This document shows, piece by piece, positions 20,401-31,092 of a stretch of 64,000 bases of DNA. The position numbers and the translations under genes are program-made. Position 1 is the stretch's first letter; every line of letters begins with the position of its first letter. Location of the stretch: positions 165,353,509 to 165,417,508 of the forward strand of contig OX235262.1 in assembly GCA_944472135.2 (NCBI GenBank), in the 5' to 3' direction. The notes beneath the pieces were generated by a model. That model ran no database searches, was not told where the DNA came from, and was given only the letters and a program-made list of their open reading frames with translations. The DNA is from Trichobilharzia regenti. Taxonomy: Eukaryota; Platyhelminthes; Trematoda; Strigeidida; Schistosomatidae.

Positions 20401-21665
20401 TGGATGGTGACTAGCAGTGGAATCCAGGATATTCATTCCGTCCTATTTATTATTATTATTTATTGTATCCTTTAGTTCCTAGAGGAACATAGGGCTTCAG
20501 CTGCGCACCTCCATTGACTTCGGTTTTCTGACAACTTTTTCACCCTGCTCCAGGTCTGTCCACATGCTTTCATCTCCTCCTCGCATGACCTCCTCCAAGT
20601 CACCCTTGGACGACCAACTCGCCGCCTCCCTTTCGGGTTCCACTCGAGGGCTTGTCTAGTGATGTCACTTGATGGTTTCCTCAGCGTATGGCCAATCCAT
20701 CTCCATTTCTTTCTGCCTATTTCTTTCTGCCTATTTCTTTCACAATCGGTTCCTGATTGGTTCGCTCCCAGAGATCCCTGTTGCTGATCTTTTCTGGCCA
20801 TCTGATCTTGAGTATTGAGCGGAGACAGTTGTTAGTGAAGGTTTGAAGTTTGTTTGAGATGCTCTTTATGACTCGCCAAGTCTCTGATCCGTATAGTAGC
20901 ACTGACTTCACATTGGAGTTGAAAATCCGGATCTTATTTTTGATGCTGATTGCTGTTGACCTCCACACAGATTTGAGAGTAATGAAAGCTTGTCTTGCTT
21001 TTCCGATTCTGGCTTTGATGTCCTCGTCAGTTCCGCCTGTAGTTGAGACGATGCTTCCCAGGTAGGTGAAGGAGGTTGTTTCTTTCAGGTTCTTCCCATT
21101 TATGCTTATTGTGGTCTGTTGGTGTTGTTGATGTTGGCTAGGAATCTTCATCACTTCTGTTTTATCTATGTTCACGTGAAGTCCTATCTTTGATGCTTCT
21201 TCTGCCAACTTGTTACTTTTCACTTGCATATCTTCCAGTTTATGGGAAATCAGACATATATCATCGGCGAAATCCAGATCCTCCAAGTCTTTTGTGTCAG
21301 TCCATTTTATGCCTGTTCCCTCGTTGGTTGCCGTTGTCTGTCGCATTATCCAATCAATTGCAATCAGGAAGATCATTGGTGATAGTAGACAGCCTTGCCT
21401 CACTCCCGTCCTCACTTCGAAGGCTTCCGTAAGTTTCCCGTTGTGGATTACTTGGCATGCAGCATTGTCGTATAACTGTTGGATGAGGTGTATAATTGTC
21501 GATGGGACCCCGTAGTAGCGAAGTAGTTTCCAAATGACCGTCCTATTTAGAACCAGTCAACACCGGATGTACCTGCATTCCACAGTCAGTGAGTACGGGT
21601 GTTCCCCCTAAGACTCAAACTCAGTACCCATCATTTCAAACATTAAAACGTTATCTGCCAGCTCA
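20400..21665 (-). repeat. Smα-like SINE split by an RTE-A insertion
   Basis: Left part (about 20400-20449): TGGATGGTGACTAGCAGTGG then the hammerhead stem II strand. Right part (21538-21665): GGATGTACCTGCATTCC, then the decayed tRNA-like head. The two parts are separated by RTE-A sequence flanked by a direct duplication of CCGTCCTATTTA (20438-20449 and 21538-21549). Confidence 0.8.
20450..21537 (-). mobile_element. RTE-A LINE, 5'-truncated, young insertion
   Basis: Best-preserved copy of the window's commonest LINE. A 12-bp target duplication, CCGTCCTATTTA, fixes both ends. The 3' end is an (ATT)n tail at the left, and the 5' truncation is at 21537. Minus-strand coding runs open from 21537: LLRYYGVP, motif B RTGVRQGCLLSPMIF, motif C LDFADDICLI (catalytic FADD intact), then HVNIDKTEVMKI, the thumb, VLLYGSETWRV and the C-terminal RWIGHTLRKPSSDITRQALE. 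The reading frame is broken only once, at 20705-20741, where the 14-base unit ATTTCTTTCTGCCT is repeated about 2.6 times; a 14-base unit shifts frame. The endonuclease and the RT N-terminus are missing because of the 5' truncation, which is usual for LINE insertions. It was inserted into the hammerhead stem II of an Smα-like SINE. Confidence 0.9.
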
Positions 21666-21679
21666 CTTAAACTACTAAA

Positions 21680-21765
21680 TTGCTTCTAGTTAATCCCCAG
21701 ACATAGTCGAAGCGTCTGTACTACCAGCCGACATGTCGATAGACGCAATGCAATGGTTGAAATAG
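21680..21765. repeat. Piece of the inverted-arm element
   Basis: Contains CCCCAGACATAGTCGAAGCG and CAGCCGACATGTCGATAGAC, diverged from the right arm of the palindrome at 45302-45391. Again next to an Smα-like SINE. Confidence 0.5.
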
Positions 21766-22530
21766 GGTCTGTCTACACAAGAAACCTTGGTATCCCCTTG
21801 AGCCTCACTAGAGGATATCACTTATTTTAAAATTTAAGAGGTGTTTGTCAGCTGAACCCCACAGTTGGCAGATGCCAAATATGCTTCAAATCTGCCAATC
21901 TCTATTTGCTAATTAGTGACAATGAAACTGCTGTGCTATAAAATCTCCAACTTCTTTTTTTTTCTTACCTTTGAATACAACGTAAAAATGACATAATTGT
22001 TCAATCCTTCATTTCCGAGATGTCTATTAGTGTGTGTGTGTGTGCAAGTGTGTACAAGGCAAGGTAAAGCAGTCATGTGGAAGAAGATATTGATTTTCAT
22101 TGTTAGAACAGACAAATTTGTGTCTATTAGCACTAGAATAAGAATGACAGTATAGTTTCCCTCTTAAAAAAAAGAAGGGAGCATACACAATACACTACAT
22201 GTTTTAAGATTACTGACCACAGCCTATGTAGGTGTGAATTACATGTTTGTCTAAGAAATGTGTTATTCACTGAACAATAAGTCTATATCTAACCACTTAT
22301 TACACACAGATTTGCAAGTTTATTCCCTAGGTAATTCTACAGGATTAAATTATTACTATCCTGTTGTTTTGTCTGAAATAGAAAGCCAACTGTATTAGCA
22401 CAATACTGAAATGTAGGGAAAAATGTAGAATAAATGCCTATACTAAATGTACAACTGTTTATGTGAAGTGGTTGTTTCAAACGATTACATGTTTAAAAAA
22501 AGATTAAAAGGAAATTATCTAATAGGTGAT
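21766..22530. other. no recognised feature apart from a short GT repeat
   Basis: A (GT)n tract lies at about 22030-22044. Nothing else recognisable. Confidence 0.4.
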
Positions 22531-22990
22531 TAGTTACATTCTACAACAGTGCCCAAGTTCTATACTTGGAATAATTCATTTCTTCAGCTGTTCCAAAGAT
22601 TTCTAACCAAGGTATTTTGCTCTAGCAGTTGTAAATTATAAAGAAATCATCTTCGGAGGCTGTACAGTCGTATTTATATGTACCAAAAATGCATAGTAGT
22701 CTATTATTGTGTAATGGGGTGTGAAGGATGTGAAGAAGGATGTGTGAACAATAAACTGCCACTTTGGGCCACTTCAATATATGTTTATAAATTCACCTGC
22801 TCGTATGAAGCTAGTTAGATTGGCCACACAAAGCGACCGCACACTTTCCAAACGCATCTCTAAACATTATCCGGTATGGTTAGCAAAACGACAATGCAAG
22901 ATAATCACTAGCTCGAGTTCTTTCTTTCATGAAAACATATTTATTCTTGCTTTGTTGAAACTACTCACAGAAACGCACTACATCATCTAA
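22531..22990 (+). mobile_element. PLE fragments: terminal piece and GIY-YIG relic
   Basis: About 22533-22575 has CTACAACAGTGCCCAAGTTC (a PLE terminal word). About 22640-22720 has CATCTTCGGAGGCTGTACAG and ATAGTAGTCTATTATTG. From about 22735, frameshifted coding resembles the second PLE type: YKFTCSYEAS, stop, IGHTKRPHTFQTHL. The Y..TC.Y....IG.TKR pattern is the GIY-YIG signature. Confidence 0.6.
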
Positions 22991-23185
22991 GCTGAGTAAA
23001 TATTTTCAGCCAGACAGGAATTCAAAACCATGGGCAACAACAGAGGTGTTTACTTTGTTATTTAGTCTACCTGGATGAAAATGTTACACGCGGATGCTTT
23101 GGAATGCTTAACACATACAACATACAACCTTACCGTTACCAGAGGGCTGGAACTCCTACTTTTTAGCCGAAATATCAGGTAATTG
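22991..23185. other. no recognised feature
   Basis: Short AT-rich spacer. Confidence 0.35.
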
Positions 23186-23335
23186 GTGGATGGTAACTGG
23201 CAAGGAATACAGGATGTGCATTTCGTCCTATTTTGGAATTGTCATCTGGATGTACCTGAATTCCCCAGTGAGTGATGATGTTCCCACCGAGGCTCGAACC
23301 CAGTGTCCATAGTAGTTCAACCTATGACAGTAAAA
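23186..23335 (-). repeat. Smα-like SINE with damaged hammerhead
   Basis: Minus strand: B box GGTTCGAGCCT near 23290, hammerhead-like tail 23200-23260 with GGACGAAATG kept but CTGACGA changed to ATGACAA. The tRNA head upstream of the B box is cut near 23335. Confidence 0.7.
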
Positions 23336-23434
23336 TTCTAATTCATTCTTAACTCAAACCATGGTTCAAACACATGAATAATTTCATACAATGTGTTCCC
23401 TGATAAATGTCGATAAAGAAAGGAAGACCAAATT

Positions 23435-23483
23435 TGCAGGATAAAATGACATCATTCTATTTCACAGGTTCTCATCAGCTGCA
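23435..23483 (-). ncRNA. PLE-type hammerhead motif, left arm
   Basis: Minus strand: stem I TGCAG/CTGCA, core CTGATGA, weak stem II (GAACCTGT), GAAA, stem III TAGAATG/CATTTTA (six pairs plus one G-U) closed by ATGT, then TC before CTGCA. All invariant core positions that I can check are present. Stem II is poor. Confidence 0.6.
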
Positions 23484-23981
23484 GACTACCTGAAATTACA
23501 ATGGTTATATACATGATAATAACATACTTTAATGTTTGAGTGTTAGTCGAGAAGAGATACTATAAATCTGACGCATTGCAAGTTTTTAGTTCAAGTTTTC
23601 ATCATCAATTTATACGCTTTTAGAGTTGAAAAGAGGGGGAACGGGTAAGACAGAAAACAGAAAAAATTAATTAACACCACAGTGTTAGCTTGTAGGTTCA
23701 CATATAAACTCAAAAAACAAAAGTGGTTACAGTTTATGAGATTAAGATTTGTTCAGTGAGTTGAGATCACTGAATTAGATGACTAATTAATGTAATCAAA
23801 ATCAAAATTCAGTTACCAAGGGAATGAGAGGTTAATCATACTCTCTTTCTGTATTCATAAGTCTGGTTTAAGTAGTTTGATTGCGATCGCTTCGGCAAAT
23901 CGTAGTAAATTTGTTGTCCTTTTATACTTATATTAAAGTATGTTATTGTCATGTATATAACCATTGTAATTTCAGGTAGTC

Positions 23982-24030
23982 TGCAGCTGATGAGAACCTG
24001 TGAAATAGAATGATATCATTTTATCCTGCA
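23982..24030 (+). ncRNA. PLE-type hammerhead motif, right arm
   Basis: Plus strand: stem I TGCAG (23982-23986), core CTGATGA (23987-23993), GAAA (24002-24005), stem III TAGAATG/CATTTTA, predicted cleavage after C24025, stem I partner CTGCA (24026-24030). It differs from the left-arm copy in one loop base. Stem II is weak in both. Confidence 0.6.
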
Positions 24031-24045
24031 AATTTCGTCTTCCTT

Positions 24046-24609
24046 TCTTTACATGAATAATTCATGAACATAATACCATGGAGGTCCATGCTATTTAATG
24101 GGTTACTATACATGCTGCAGCGTAAATTTATTATGTCATTAGTTTTGTATGTCTAATTAGACAATGGTTTGAGAAGAGAGTTAACTTGGGACAATATATA
24201 TATATATATATATATATATGCATAATGAAAGTATTTAACCATGTTGTCATCGATATTTGTAGACTAAACTGTATATATGTCATTAGATACCTTGAAAATG
24301 ACTAATTGGGTTTGATATTTCATTGTGAAACAGCAATGTAGGCGACGCCTTTACCTTTCCCATGCATAATAAGGGATAAAGTCAGAGTTAATGTATTACT
24401 CATATTTTGAACTAAGACAATTTGAAATTCATGTGTCCTAGTTAATATACTTAGTGAAGCTTCAAGATTATTATTATTATTAACATTGATTGTTTCTTAG
24501 GGGTAAATTTCACTGCTACCCATTAAGAAAGCGTGATACGCACTATATCTGAATGGTCGAGAATTCCGTTTTCGTCATAGTGTCGTTTTTTTTTCACCAC
24601 CTGATAGAA
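24046..24609. other. no recognised feature apart from (AT)n
   Basis: An (AT)n tract lies at about 24195-24219. The remainder is AT-rich spacer. Confidence 0.4.
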
Positions 24610-24900
24610 CGCGACTATTTTCGATTGGACACTAGTCAGTAACTAGTGTAATGTGTCTAGCCCTATCTTCGGTGCACACTCAAGCTTGCAATGTGGCCAC
24701 CACGCCATTAGGTGGCTCGCTAATACGGTGCACTGTGAATTGTTGGTATCAAGTGGTTGGAGGCGATCAGCCACAGGAAGCCTTGAGCAAGGCATATGCA
24801 CTCATCTACCTTCTGAGATTCGAACCCGCGCCACCCAGTGCTGCTGTTCAGGTTCGCAAGGCTTCCTGCCGATTGCCTCTAACCATCTAATACCAAAAAC
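24610..24900 (-). repeat. tRNA-derived SINE, family T3
   Basis: Shares its flanking body with 47780-48105: CGATTGGACACTAGT, GCTTCCTGTGGC and CTCCAACCATCTAATA. On the minus strand a tRNA-like head has the B box GGTTCGAATCT near 24820, with CAGCAGCACTGGGTGGCGCG before it. The A-box side is worn. Confidence 0.65.
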
Positions 24901-25844
24901 GCAATTATATATTTATCCAAGTGAACTTTAAAGCTTTGAGATTCCATCCTTATCAGTTAATCTAGACGTGCGAATAGAAAAGTACATGAACAGTGATCAA
25001 TGCTTCACCTGAGATATCCGCCCTACGTTTTATCAGGTTTGTTATAGTGATTAACATAGTTTGCCTTAGTAGTCTGGTTGTATAAAGCTGGTGCTATTTT
25101 CAGTATATTCACAGCAGGTGGATTGATAACACGTAGCACACTACGTTGGTTCCATACTTTCACAGTTACACAGTTATAAGACTCAGGGATGAGGTAAGTA
25201 AGATTAATACCCTCTGAACTTAAGTAGTAATGATAGAAGAATTCAGATATGATTAGAAATCAAATGTTATACTGAAATATAACTTATTCTAGCCTCAAAT
25301 TTAATATTGTACTTTAAGATATCTTGTATATTGGTTATTCCATATTAAGGACAATATTCAGTGTGATTTTATGTTACAGATAAATTGACTTTTTATTCTG
25401 CCTCTCGAGAATTTATCTGTGACCATCACAAATATAATTTTTTTTCCAGTTTTTTACCCACCCCTTGTTTGATAGTGTCAAAATAGGCGACAATGCGGAA
25501 AGTCAGATTCTTCTTCCAGAAAAGTATTTGTCTAGGACAAGGTACATTTTTGCACAACTAACTTAAGAAAATCATAAATTTATCAAAATACACTTTTTTT
25601 GATCTGTTATGTAGCACGTGAATCAGGTATTGTAATAGAAAAAAACCTGGGTCTTGAGTGAATAATTTGTGGTGAATTACTGCTAGTAAAACATACGTAC
25701 TGTGATCAAAAAGCACACTTGAAGCAGGCTCTCTGTGTTAGTAACAGCTTTGTTAACTTAGTTAGTACTGCTACATATTTTTTATTTGACTTCGGTTAAA
25801 AGTGTTTGACTAGTCAATATGAAAGAATGATAACTCCAGGAGGC
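24901..25844. other. no recognised feature
   Basis: AT-rich, with no supported repeat or exon. Confidence 0.4.
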
Positions 25845-26165
25845 TACCTGGAGTTTTAGTGAGGAGCCATAACTAGCGGGGTCTGTTAATTCAGGTTGAA
25901 AGACAGTTGCTCACCTATGAATTCGGATACCATTTTCCCTACATAAATTGCGCGTCTACAGAAGTTGGACTTCATGGGCTAGTCACTGAGTCGGGTCCTA
26001 GTGGCTGAAGAGTCTGTTGGCTTACCTTGTGACTGGAAGTTCCTGGGTTCTAACCCCTATAGTTCAGTACGTCTGAAGAATCCTAGGCTAGGACAAAACG
26101 GCTGTCCAGTACTTCCAAGTGGTTTCTGATAGTTATCCAACTGATATCAGCTTGTGCTGAAACCT
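25845..26165 (+). repeat. H2 SINE, long form, with hammerhead-like tail
   Basis: Has the long 5' region (GGAGTTTTAGTGAGGAGCCA), a tRNA-like part (CCTAGTGGCTGAAGAGTCTG, then TTCCTGGGTTCTAACCCC) and a hammerhead-like tail at 26067-26112. The tail: stem I GTAC../..GTAC, core CTGAAGA intact, stem II TCC/GGA, AAAA in place of GAAA, then CGGCTG, TC and CAGTAC. Ends CTGATATCAGCTTGTGCTGA. Confidence 0.75.
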
Positions 26166-26795
26166 GATAAAAATGTCTTAGAAACTACACAACCTCGGTG
26201 AAATTCAGAAGTTTGAGAATTTTTGTGGCAACTTAATCATAATACAGTCAGCATTATATTTTAACTATGTATAATAAACGGCTCTTCATATTTCATTGCA
26301 CCACTTGGTTAGATGACTGAAAAACCATTCTCCCAAGTTTGCCGAAGCGATTTCTATCAAACGCTTCGAACCCGATTTATGTGTTCAGAAAGAAGCAGTT
26401 ATTAATGTTTCCTTGCCTTGGTAACTGGATGTCTTTTTTATCTCTCATTTGATTACGCAATTTTTGTCTTTAACCTCACCCTCCTTTTATAATCTGTAAT
26501 TTTGCTTGTCTCTTGTTTCTATGATTTGAGTTCAACTTAGTACATTGTTAGCTAATTTATTAGTCACTCTGCATATAACGCACATCTCGTCTTTATTATG
26601 TAACTCCTTAACTATTATATGCATACATTTATTTTGTTTTAACTTGAACTGCCTGCGTAAAAACTATATAAGCGCAATTTTCTGAGCACTGTTTACTAAT
26701 TGTGGAACTTTCTGTCAACTGACAACATCTAAAATTTGCAAATATGTTAAAACGTTTCTGTACTTAAACCTCATAATTTATTTAGGCTGTAAGCA
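26166..26795. other. no recognised feature
   Basis: AT-rich spacer. Confidence 0.4.
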
Positions 26796-26845
26796 GCAGC
26801 TGATGAGAAGCCAACGGAATAAATGATGGTACCATATTATTCTGC
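26796..26845 (+). ncRNA. PLE-type hammerhead motif, isolated
   Basis: Plus strand: stem I GCAG, core CTGATGA (26800-26806), short AAGCC/..CGG region, GGAA in place of GAAA, stem III TAAATG..CATATTA, TT, then CTGC. Homologous to 20043-20094: both have GATGGTACCAT in the stem III loop. Likely a PLE terminal remnant. Confidence 0.5.
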
Positions 26846-28024
26846 ACAAACCATTGTTGTTCTTACTTTTTTCAGATTTCTTTCATGTGATGAAGTTTTT
26901 TTAAAGAAATATTTGAAAAAGCGTTAGTTAAGCGGACTAGTGTCATATAAATGGAGTCGAAATGATAATCCGAGTCATGGAGTTATCGGAATCAACGTGC
27001 TTCTGGTTTCAAGTTGAATTTTATCTACCTTGTGCGAAATTCAAGTTTACATCCAACCCAAAGATTTCTTGAAACTGCACTCCTGGTTTCCTTGTATGTC
27101 AAAGTTTGAAAACCGTTAATTACATCGGTGAAAAGGACTTGTATATATAATTGATATTTAACAGTTTCGTCGTAAATTCAACATAAAACTGTAAAGAAAT
27201 GACATTCGTAGTTTTTGCGATAATATCAGTCTAAATTTTTTTCACTTTTCCTTCGTACTGAATACGTAACGTATAAATTCATTAAAAAAACATTGAACCC
27301 TAATGAGATTCTAAATACGTCTAATATATAAACTTCAGGAAAGAAATTTTTCGGCAGTTTCATTTCGAAAGACTCAGTATTTGTGCAAAACATTGTGTGT
27401 GTGTGTGTTTGTCTGACTATGCTTACAAACAAAAATCTATTACGTGCCGTTTTCAAAACTCTGACATGAAAACAAAAAAATATTTATGACTAACCGTCTG
27501 GAAATACAAGGGAATCGGTTATACAAAAGTTGACACAATTATCAACGGCGTAAATCTATCAGACATTGTGGAGAAGTATCTACTTTGAGATAGTAGAATT
27601 GAGCAATATAAAATTGGTTTTTATCAGTATATCTCCTGGTAATTTTCTAATCAAATTGCTTTACTCACACTTTAGCATCAGGATGCTTAATCATAGTCAA
27701 TTTAGTTCTTTATTTTTGCCACTATTTGATATTTTAACTTAATATTTTGTTATTCGCCTTTCTCATCAACAGGTATTTACTTCAAACCACAATTGATTTT
27801 AGGTTTTATCAAGTGACACTCAGATGCTCACAAGCAATAGACCTAGGCTGTATAACCTCTAAAAAGCCTTAGAAGATACCATCTCCAAAGTTAAGGAGAC
27901 ACAGGTTTAGTAGTGAGGGCTGAGGATACAGTTTGCTCATAAGTGTTAAAGAGTCTGACGCCTAGGCCTGGGAATTCGTACTGTCTGGCTTGTACCTGTT
28001 CAAGATATAATAATAAATAATAAT
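26846..28024. other. no recognised feature
   Basis: AT-rich spacer with a short (GT)n at about 27393-27408. No supported gene. Confidence 0.4.
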
Positions 28025-28254
28025 AATTTTTCCTTCACGTTCCCAGTGGAACATAGGGCTCCAAGCCAGTGGCTTGAAGTTTCTGTAGCAGTGTTTAATT
28101 TTTACAGGATGGGGTTGCTAGCCTCATGCCCAACCTTTCCTCTTTACCAGCATTATTTCTGGCTCAGTGAGGTAAAGGAGTGCGCCGGCCGGGGGTCGAA
28201 CCCCGGACCACAGGCATGGTCGGCGAGCGTCCTAACCGCTATACCACCGACGCA
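28025..28254 (-). repeat. tRNA-derived SINE, family T1
   Basis: Minus-strand T1 copy, nearly complete: 3' end TCCTTCACGTTCCCAGTGG at left, B box near 28190-28203 (GGGTCGAACCCCGG on the plus strand) and the TGCGTCGGTGG head ending at 28254. A long open frame crossing it is not a gene. Confidence 0.85.
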
Positions 28255-28373
28255 CGTTCAAGATATACCTTCCTACAATTGCCCTTTACGTAATAGCCTA
28301 ACCACACAACAACCAAAGAGATTTTGCTCATTTAATTCTGGAAATTATGAGCAGTCAAATGGTAATCACTTCC
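28255..28373. other. no recognised feature
   Basis: Short spacer. Confidence 0.35.
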
Positions 28374-28515
28374 TTCTATTATGGGTAAATTTTTGTTTTG
28401 ATAAAGTCTCACAGTGTTATACAGTAGTGTTTATCAAAACAAAAATTTACCCATAATGGAATTATACTCTACCACAGTGCACAAGTTTTATTCTTATATC
28501 AGTAATCACTTCCTA
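28374..28515. repeat. PLE-terminal palindrome
   Basis: Arms 28374-28405 and 28430-28461 are near-perfect inverted repeats: GGGTAAATTTTTGTTTTGAT and its complement. CTACCACAGTGCACAAGTTT follows, the same word order as after the PLE RT at about 20325. Confidence 0.65.
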
Positions 28516-28650
28516 TCATCATTTTTAAAACAACCTTGTCAAGACTTTAGATATTTCCGTCCCCGTCATATAAAAGTAGTGATCATAGCACCTCTTTGAC
28601 GTAAATCGTATCAAACATCTAATACCGCATCATAAATCATCTGCACGAGT

Positions 28651-29210
28651 GGAAGATGGGGCTTCAGCAGCACGTATCCGATTTGTCCTCTTCTCGACAG
28701 TTCTCTTTAGCTGCCCTCACGAACACACACAAGCTCTCATCTCCTCCTCACACGATCTCCTCCATTTCACATTCGGACATACGCCCGACTAAATCATTTC
28801 CCATCTGGGTAACACTTGAGAGCTTGCCCAGTGTGTGACATCAGCCACTCACTGGTCTCCCCTTGAGCGTGTGTTCAACCCATCTCCGTTTCCTTCTATC
28901 AATTGGTTCTTGGTCCGTTACTCGCCAGAATTTCTTGTCGATAACCCTTTATGACTGGCCATCTGGTCTTCACTATGAAGCTAGCAAAGACACCTGTTGA
29001 TAAAAGTCAGAAGCCTGCTGAAAATGCTTTTGGTGACGCAAGTGCCAAGTCTCTGACTCATAGAGAAGAATCGATTGACCTGACATTGGTGTTGAAAATC
29101 TGAATATTGTTCTCGTTGCTTAGTGCGGTCGGTTTCCGTACTAACTCCAGATTGATGAATGTGCATCTTGCCTTTCCGAATCTGGTTTTAACATCCTCAT
29201 CCAACATGGA
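28651..29210 (-). mobile_element. RTE-A LINE fragment, decayed
   Basis: Starts inside the 3' UTR (GGAAGATGGGGCTTCAGCAG, plus strand) without the (ATT)n tail and runs through the C-terminal coding and thumb relics. Ends near CTTTCCGAATCTGGTTTTAA. No intact frame. Confidence 0.65.
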
Positions 29211-30914
29211 ATATCCACACAGTATTAGCAGCTGGTAAGGCTGCTCAGATTGTCATAGAGAAAAGATACCATAAAGAACTGCTAGGAATCTGTGAAAGTA
29301 GACAGAGTAGAAGTGAACCCTCCAATCATGTCACTAATTCCATCCAAGCCTCTTATAAAAGAGTGATGATTAAGGCAGGAAAAGTAGTATGAATGTAGAC
29401 AGGATTAAATTCTGTAGCTTTTTTTAATCACAGATCAAATAAGCTATCTATTGAGCTTTATAGCTAGTGTTTTCTCAAACTGTGGTTATAAAGAGATCCA
29501 GAATAAACATGTTTATAACATGTTTGTTGAACAAACTTCTAGTGTCTTCCCTTACGCTATAAAATTTGACAAATAGAACATAGGAAAACTGTCAAAAAAT
29601 ATTTTGAACTTATTGATTTCAAACTGACAAGAAAGGTGTTGTTCATGACTGATAATACTTGTTGATGACAAGTTGGCAAGTGTTTCGTGGATATCCTAAA
29701 TAATCCCATTGATCGTGATCAGACATTTTTATAAAACTTGGTGACGTTATAAAATTTATAAACTAAAATAGATTCAGTTTATCTGACTGGCTTCTCATCA
29801 CTCGCAAACAACCTAAATAATAAGTAAATGGCTACTGGATAAGCATAAACAAACTTAACATGTGCAGTTTCAATTTATATTGTAGTAAGGTTGATACGAA
29901 TATGGAAGATAGACTTAATTTTGCGCGACAGAAGTAGTGTGGTTTGATGAGGTTTGAAGTTGAAAGTAGTATCTTGGTGATAGTGAGTTCAAAAAAACTA
30001 GCCCTCACCTGGATTCAAATCCGACATTCTATCAACTAAGCTACCAGACTTAGAAAGTTTTTAAATCCTTATTTTGTCACAGTACCTGAGGGTTTCATCT
30101 GACTGTCAATGTCTTGTACACATTTATCTGTTCACTGGTCAGTTAATCTAATTCAAATTTTAGCAAATAAGAAAAGATGGTAAATGATAGACTACACGGA
30201 TAAGTTTATCTGAGGTAGCCTTAATCTAGTGAACGGAAGTTTGTAGCTCAGTTTGTAAGTCTCTCTGTTAACAAAGTTACTGTTTTAATTTTAAGTATTA
30301 TTTGAGTACAGAAAAGATATTAATTTTACATGGTGAATAACTCTAGAAGTGAAACTTCTTTCAAAAATAGAAGGAACCATGTAGAGTAATGAAATAATAA
30401 GTGAAAAGGCTGCTAGCGACTGCAATATAATATGCCAAATAAAAAGAGATAGATCTATGGATAAGTTTACTGAAAAAAAAACAGCTAGGAACCTCCCCCA
30501 CAAAACTCAAATGCTTATCAAGACAATGAGTGATGACTGGACGTGAAATCTGAAGAATTACAGATATAAAATTTGTTTCTTTCAAAATACATATATGGTT
30601 GTAATCAACAGGTAGTCACGCCTGCAGGCAATGGAAATTTGCTTGACTTCTTCCATTCCCTGACTACTGAAGTACTATGTCATACCCAGGTGTGATCATT
30701 GTACAGATGAAAGGAATTCGACCTCTTAGGTGAGAATATTTCTGCACACTCTCGAAACTGTGAATGGGCGGTCACTTTTATGTTCTTAATAACTACTGTT
30801 CCAACATATTTATATAGACCAAGAATTAGATTTCGGCATTTTAATTGTAGAGTGCTCTCAAGCCTCACGGAAAGTCTGGGTTCGTTTCCAGATGGACTTA
30901 TTTCGTCAGATTTT
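29211..30914. other. no recognised gene; possible tRNA-like scrap
   Basis: About 30007-30050 on the minus strand reads GGTAGCTTAGTTGATAGAAT then GATTTGAATCC, resembling A and B boxes, but the spacing is too short for an anticodon arm. The rest is unrecognised AT-rich sequence. Confidence 0.4.
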
Positions 30915-31045
30915 CAGAAAAAAGAGATGAGGTTGGGTGTGAGACCAGTAACTACACCCTGTAAAAACAACGCCACAACCATTGAAACTTCTAAGCTTGA
31001 AGACCTATGTTCCACTCGAATCGCAAGAAATGAAAAAGAACGGCT
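30915..31045 (+). repeat. T1 SINE tail fragment
   Basis: Matches only the 3' part of family T1 (GGTTGGGTGTGAGACCAGTA, GACCTATGTTCCACTCGAAT). The tRNA-like head is absent. Confidence 0.6.
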
Positions 31046-31092
31046 TAAAAATGTTTAGTATTGGTTTTGTAAGGGATTTCTGTTTGATTAGT

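Larger units (their letters stand above)
23412..24045. repeat. PLE-type inverted repeat, hammerhead motif in each arm
   Basis: The left arm (about 23412-23545) and right arm (about 23925-24045) are inverted copies sharing CAGGTAGTCTGCAGCTGATG and ATATAACCATTGTAATTTCA. The roughly 380 bases between have no recognisable coding. Inverted arms with hammerheads fit PLE terminal repeats, so this may be an internally deleted PLE. Confidence 0.7.

Noticed and set aside
21190..21515. Plus-strand frames of 80-101 codons
   Set aside because: They are antisense to the intact RTE-A reverse transcriptase on the minus strand.
28046..28456. A 136-codon plus-strand open frame
   Set aside because: It crosses a T1 SINE. 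The same peptide words appear in translations of other T1 copies (43065-43274, 60004-60204), so it is a by-product of the repeat, not a gene.
30007..30050. tRNA-like A and B boxes on the minus strand
   Set aside because: The boxes are too close together to leave room for an anticodon arm, and there is no matching second copy. Kept only as a note.
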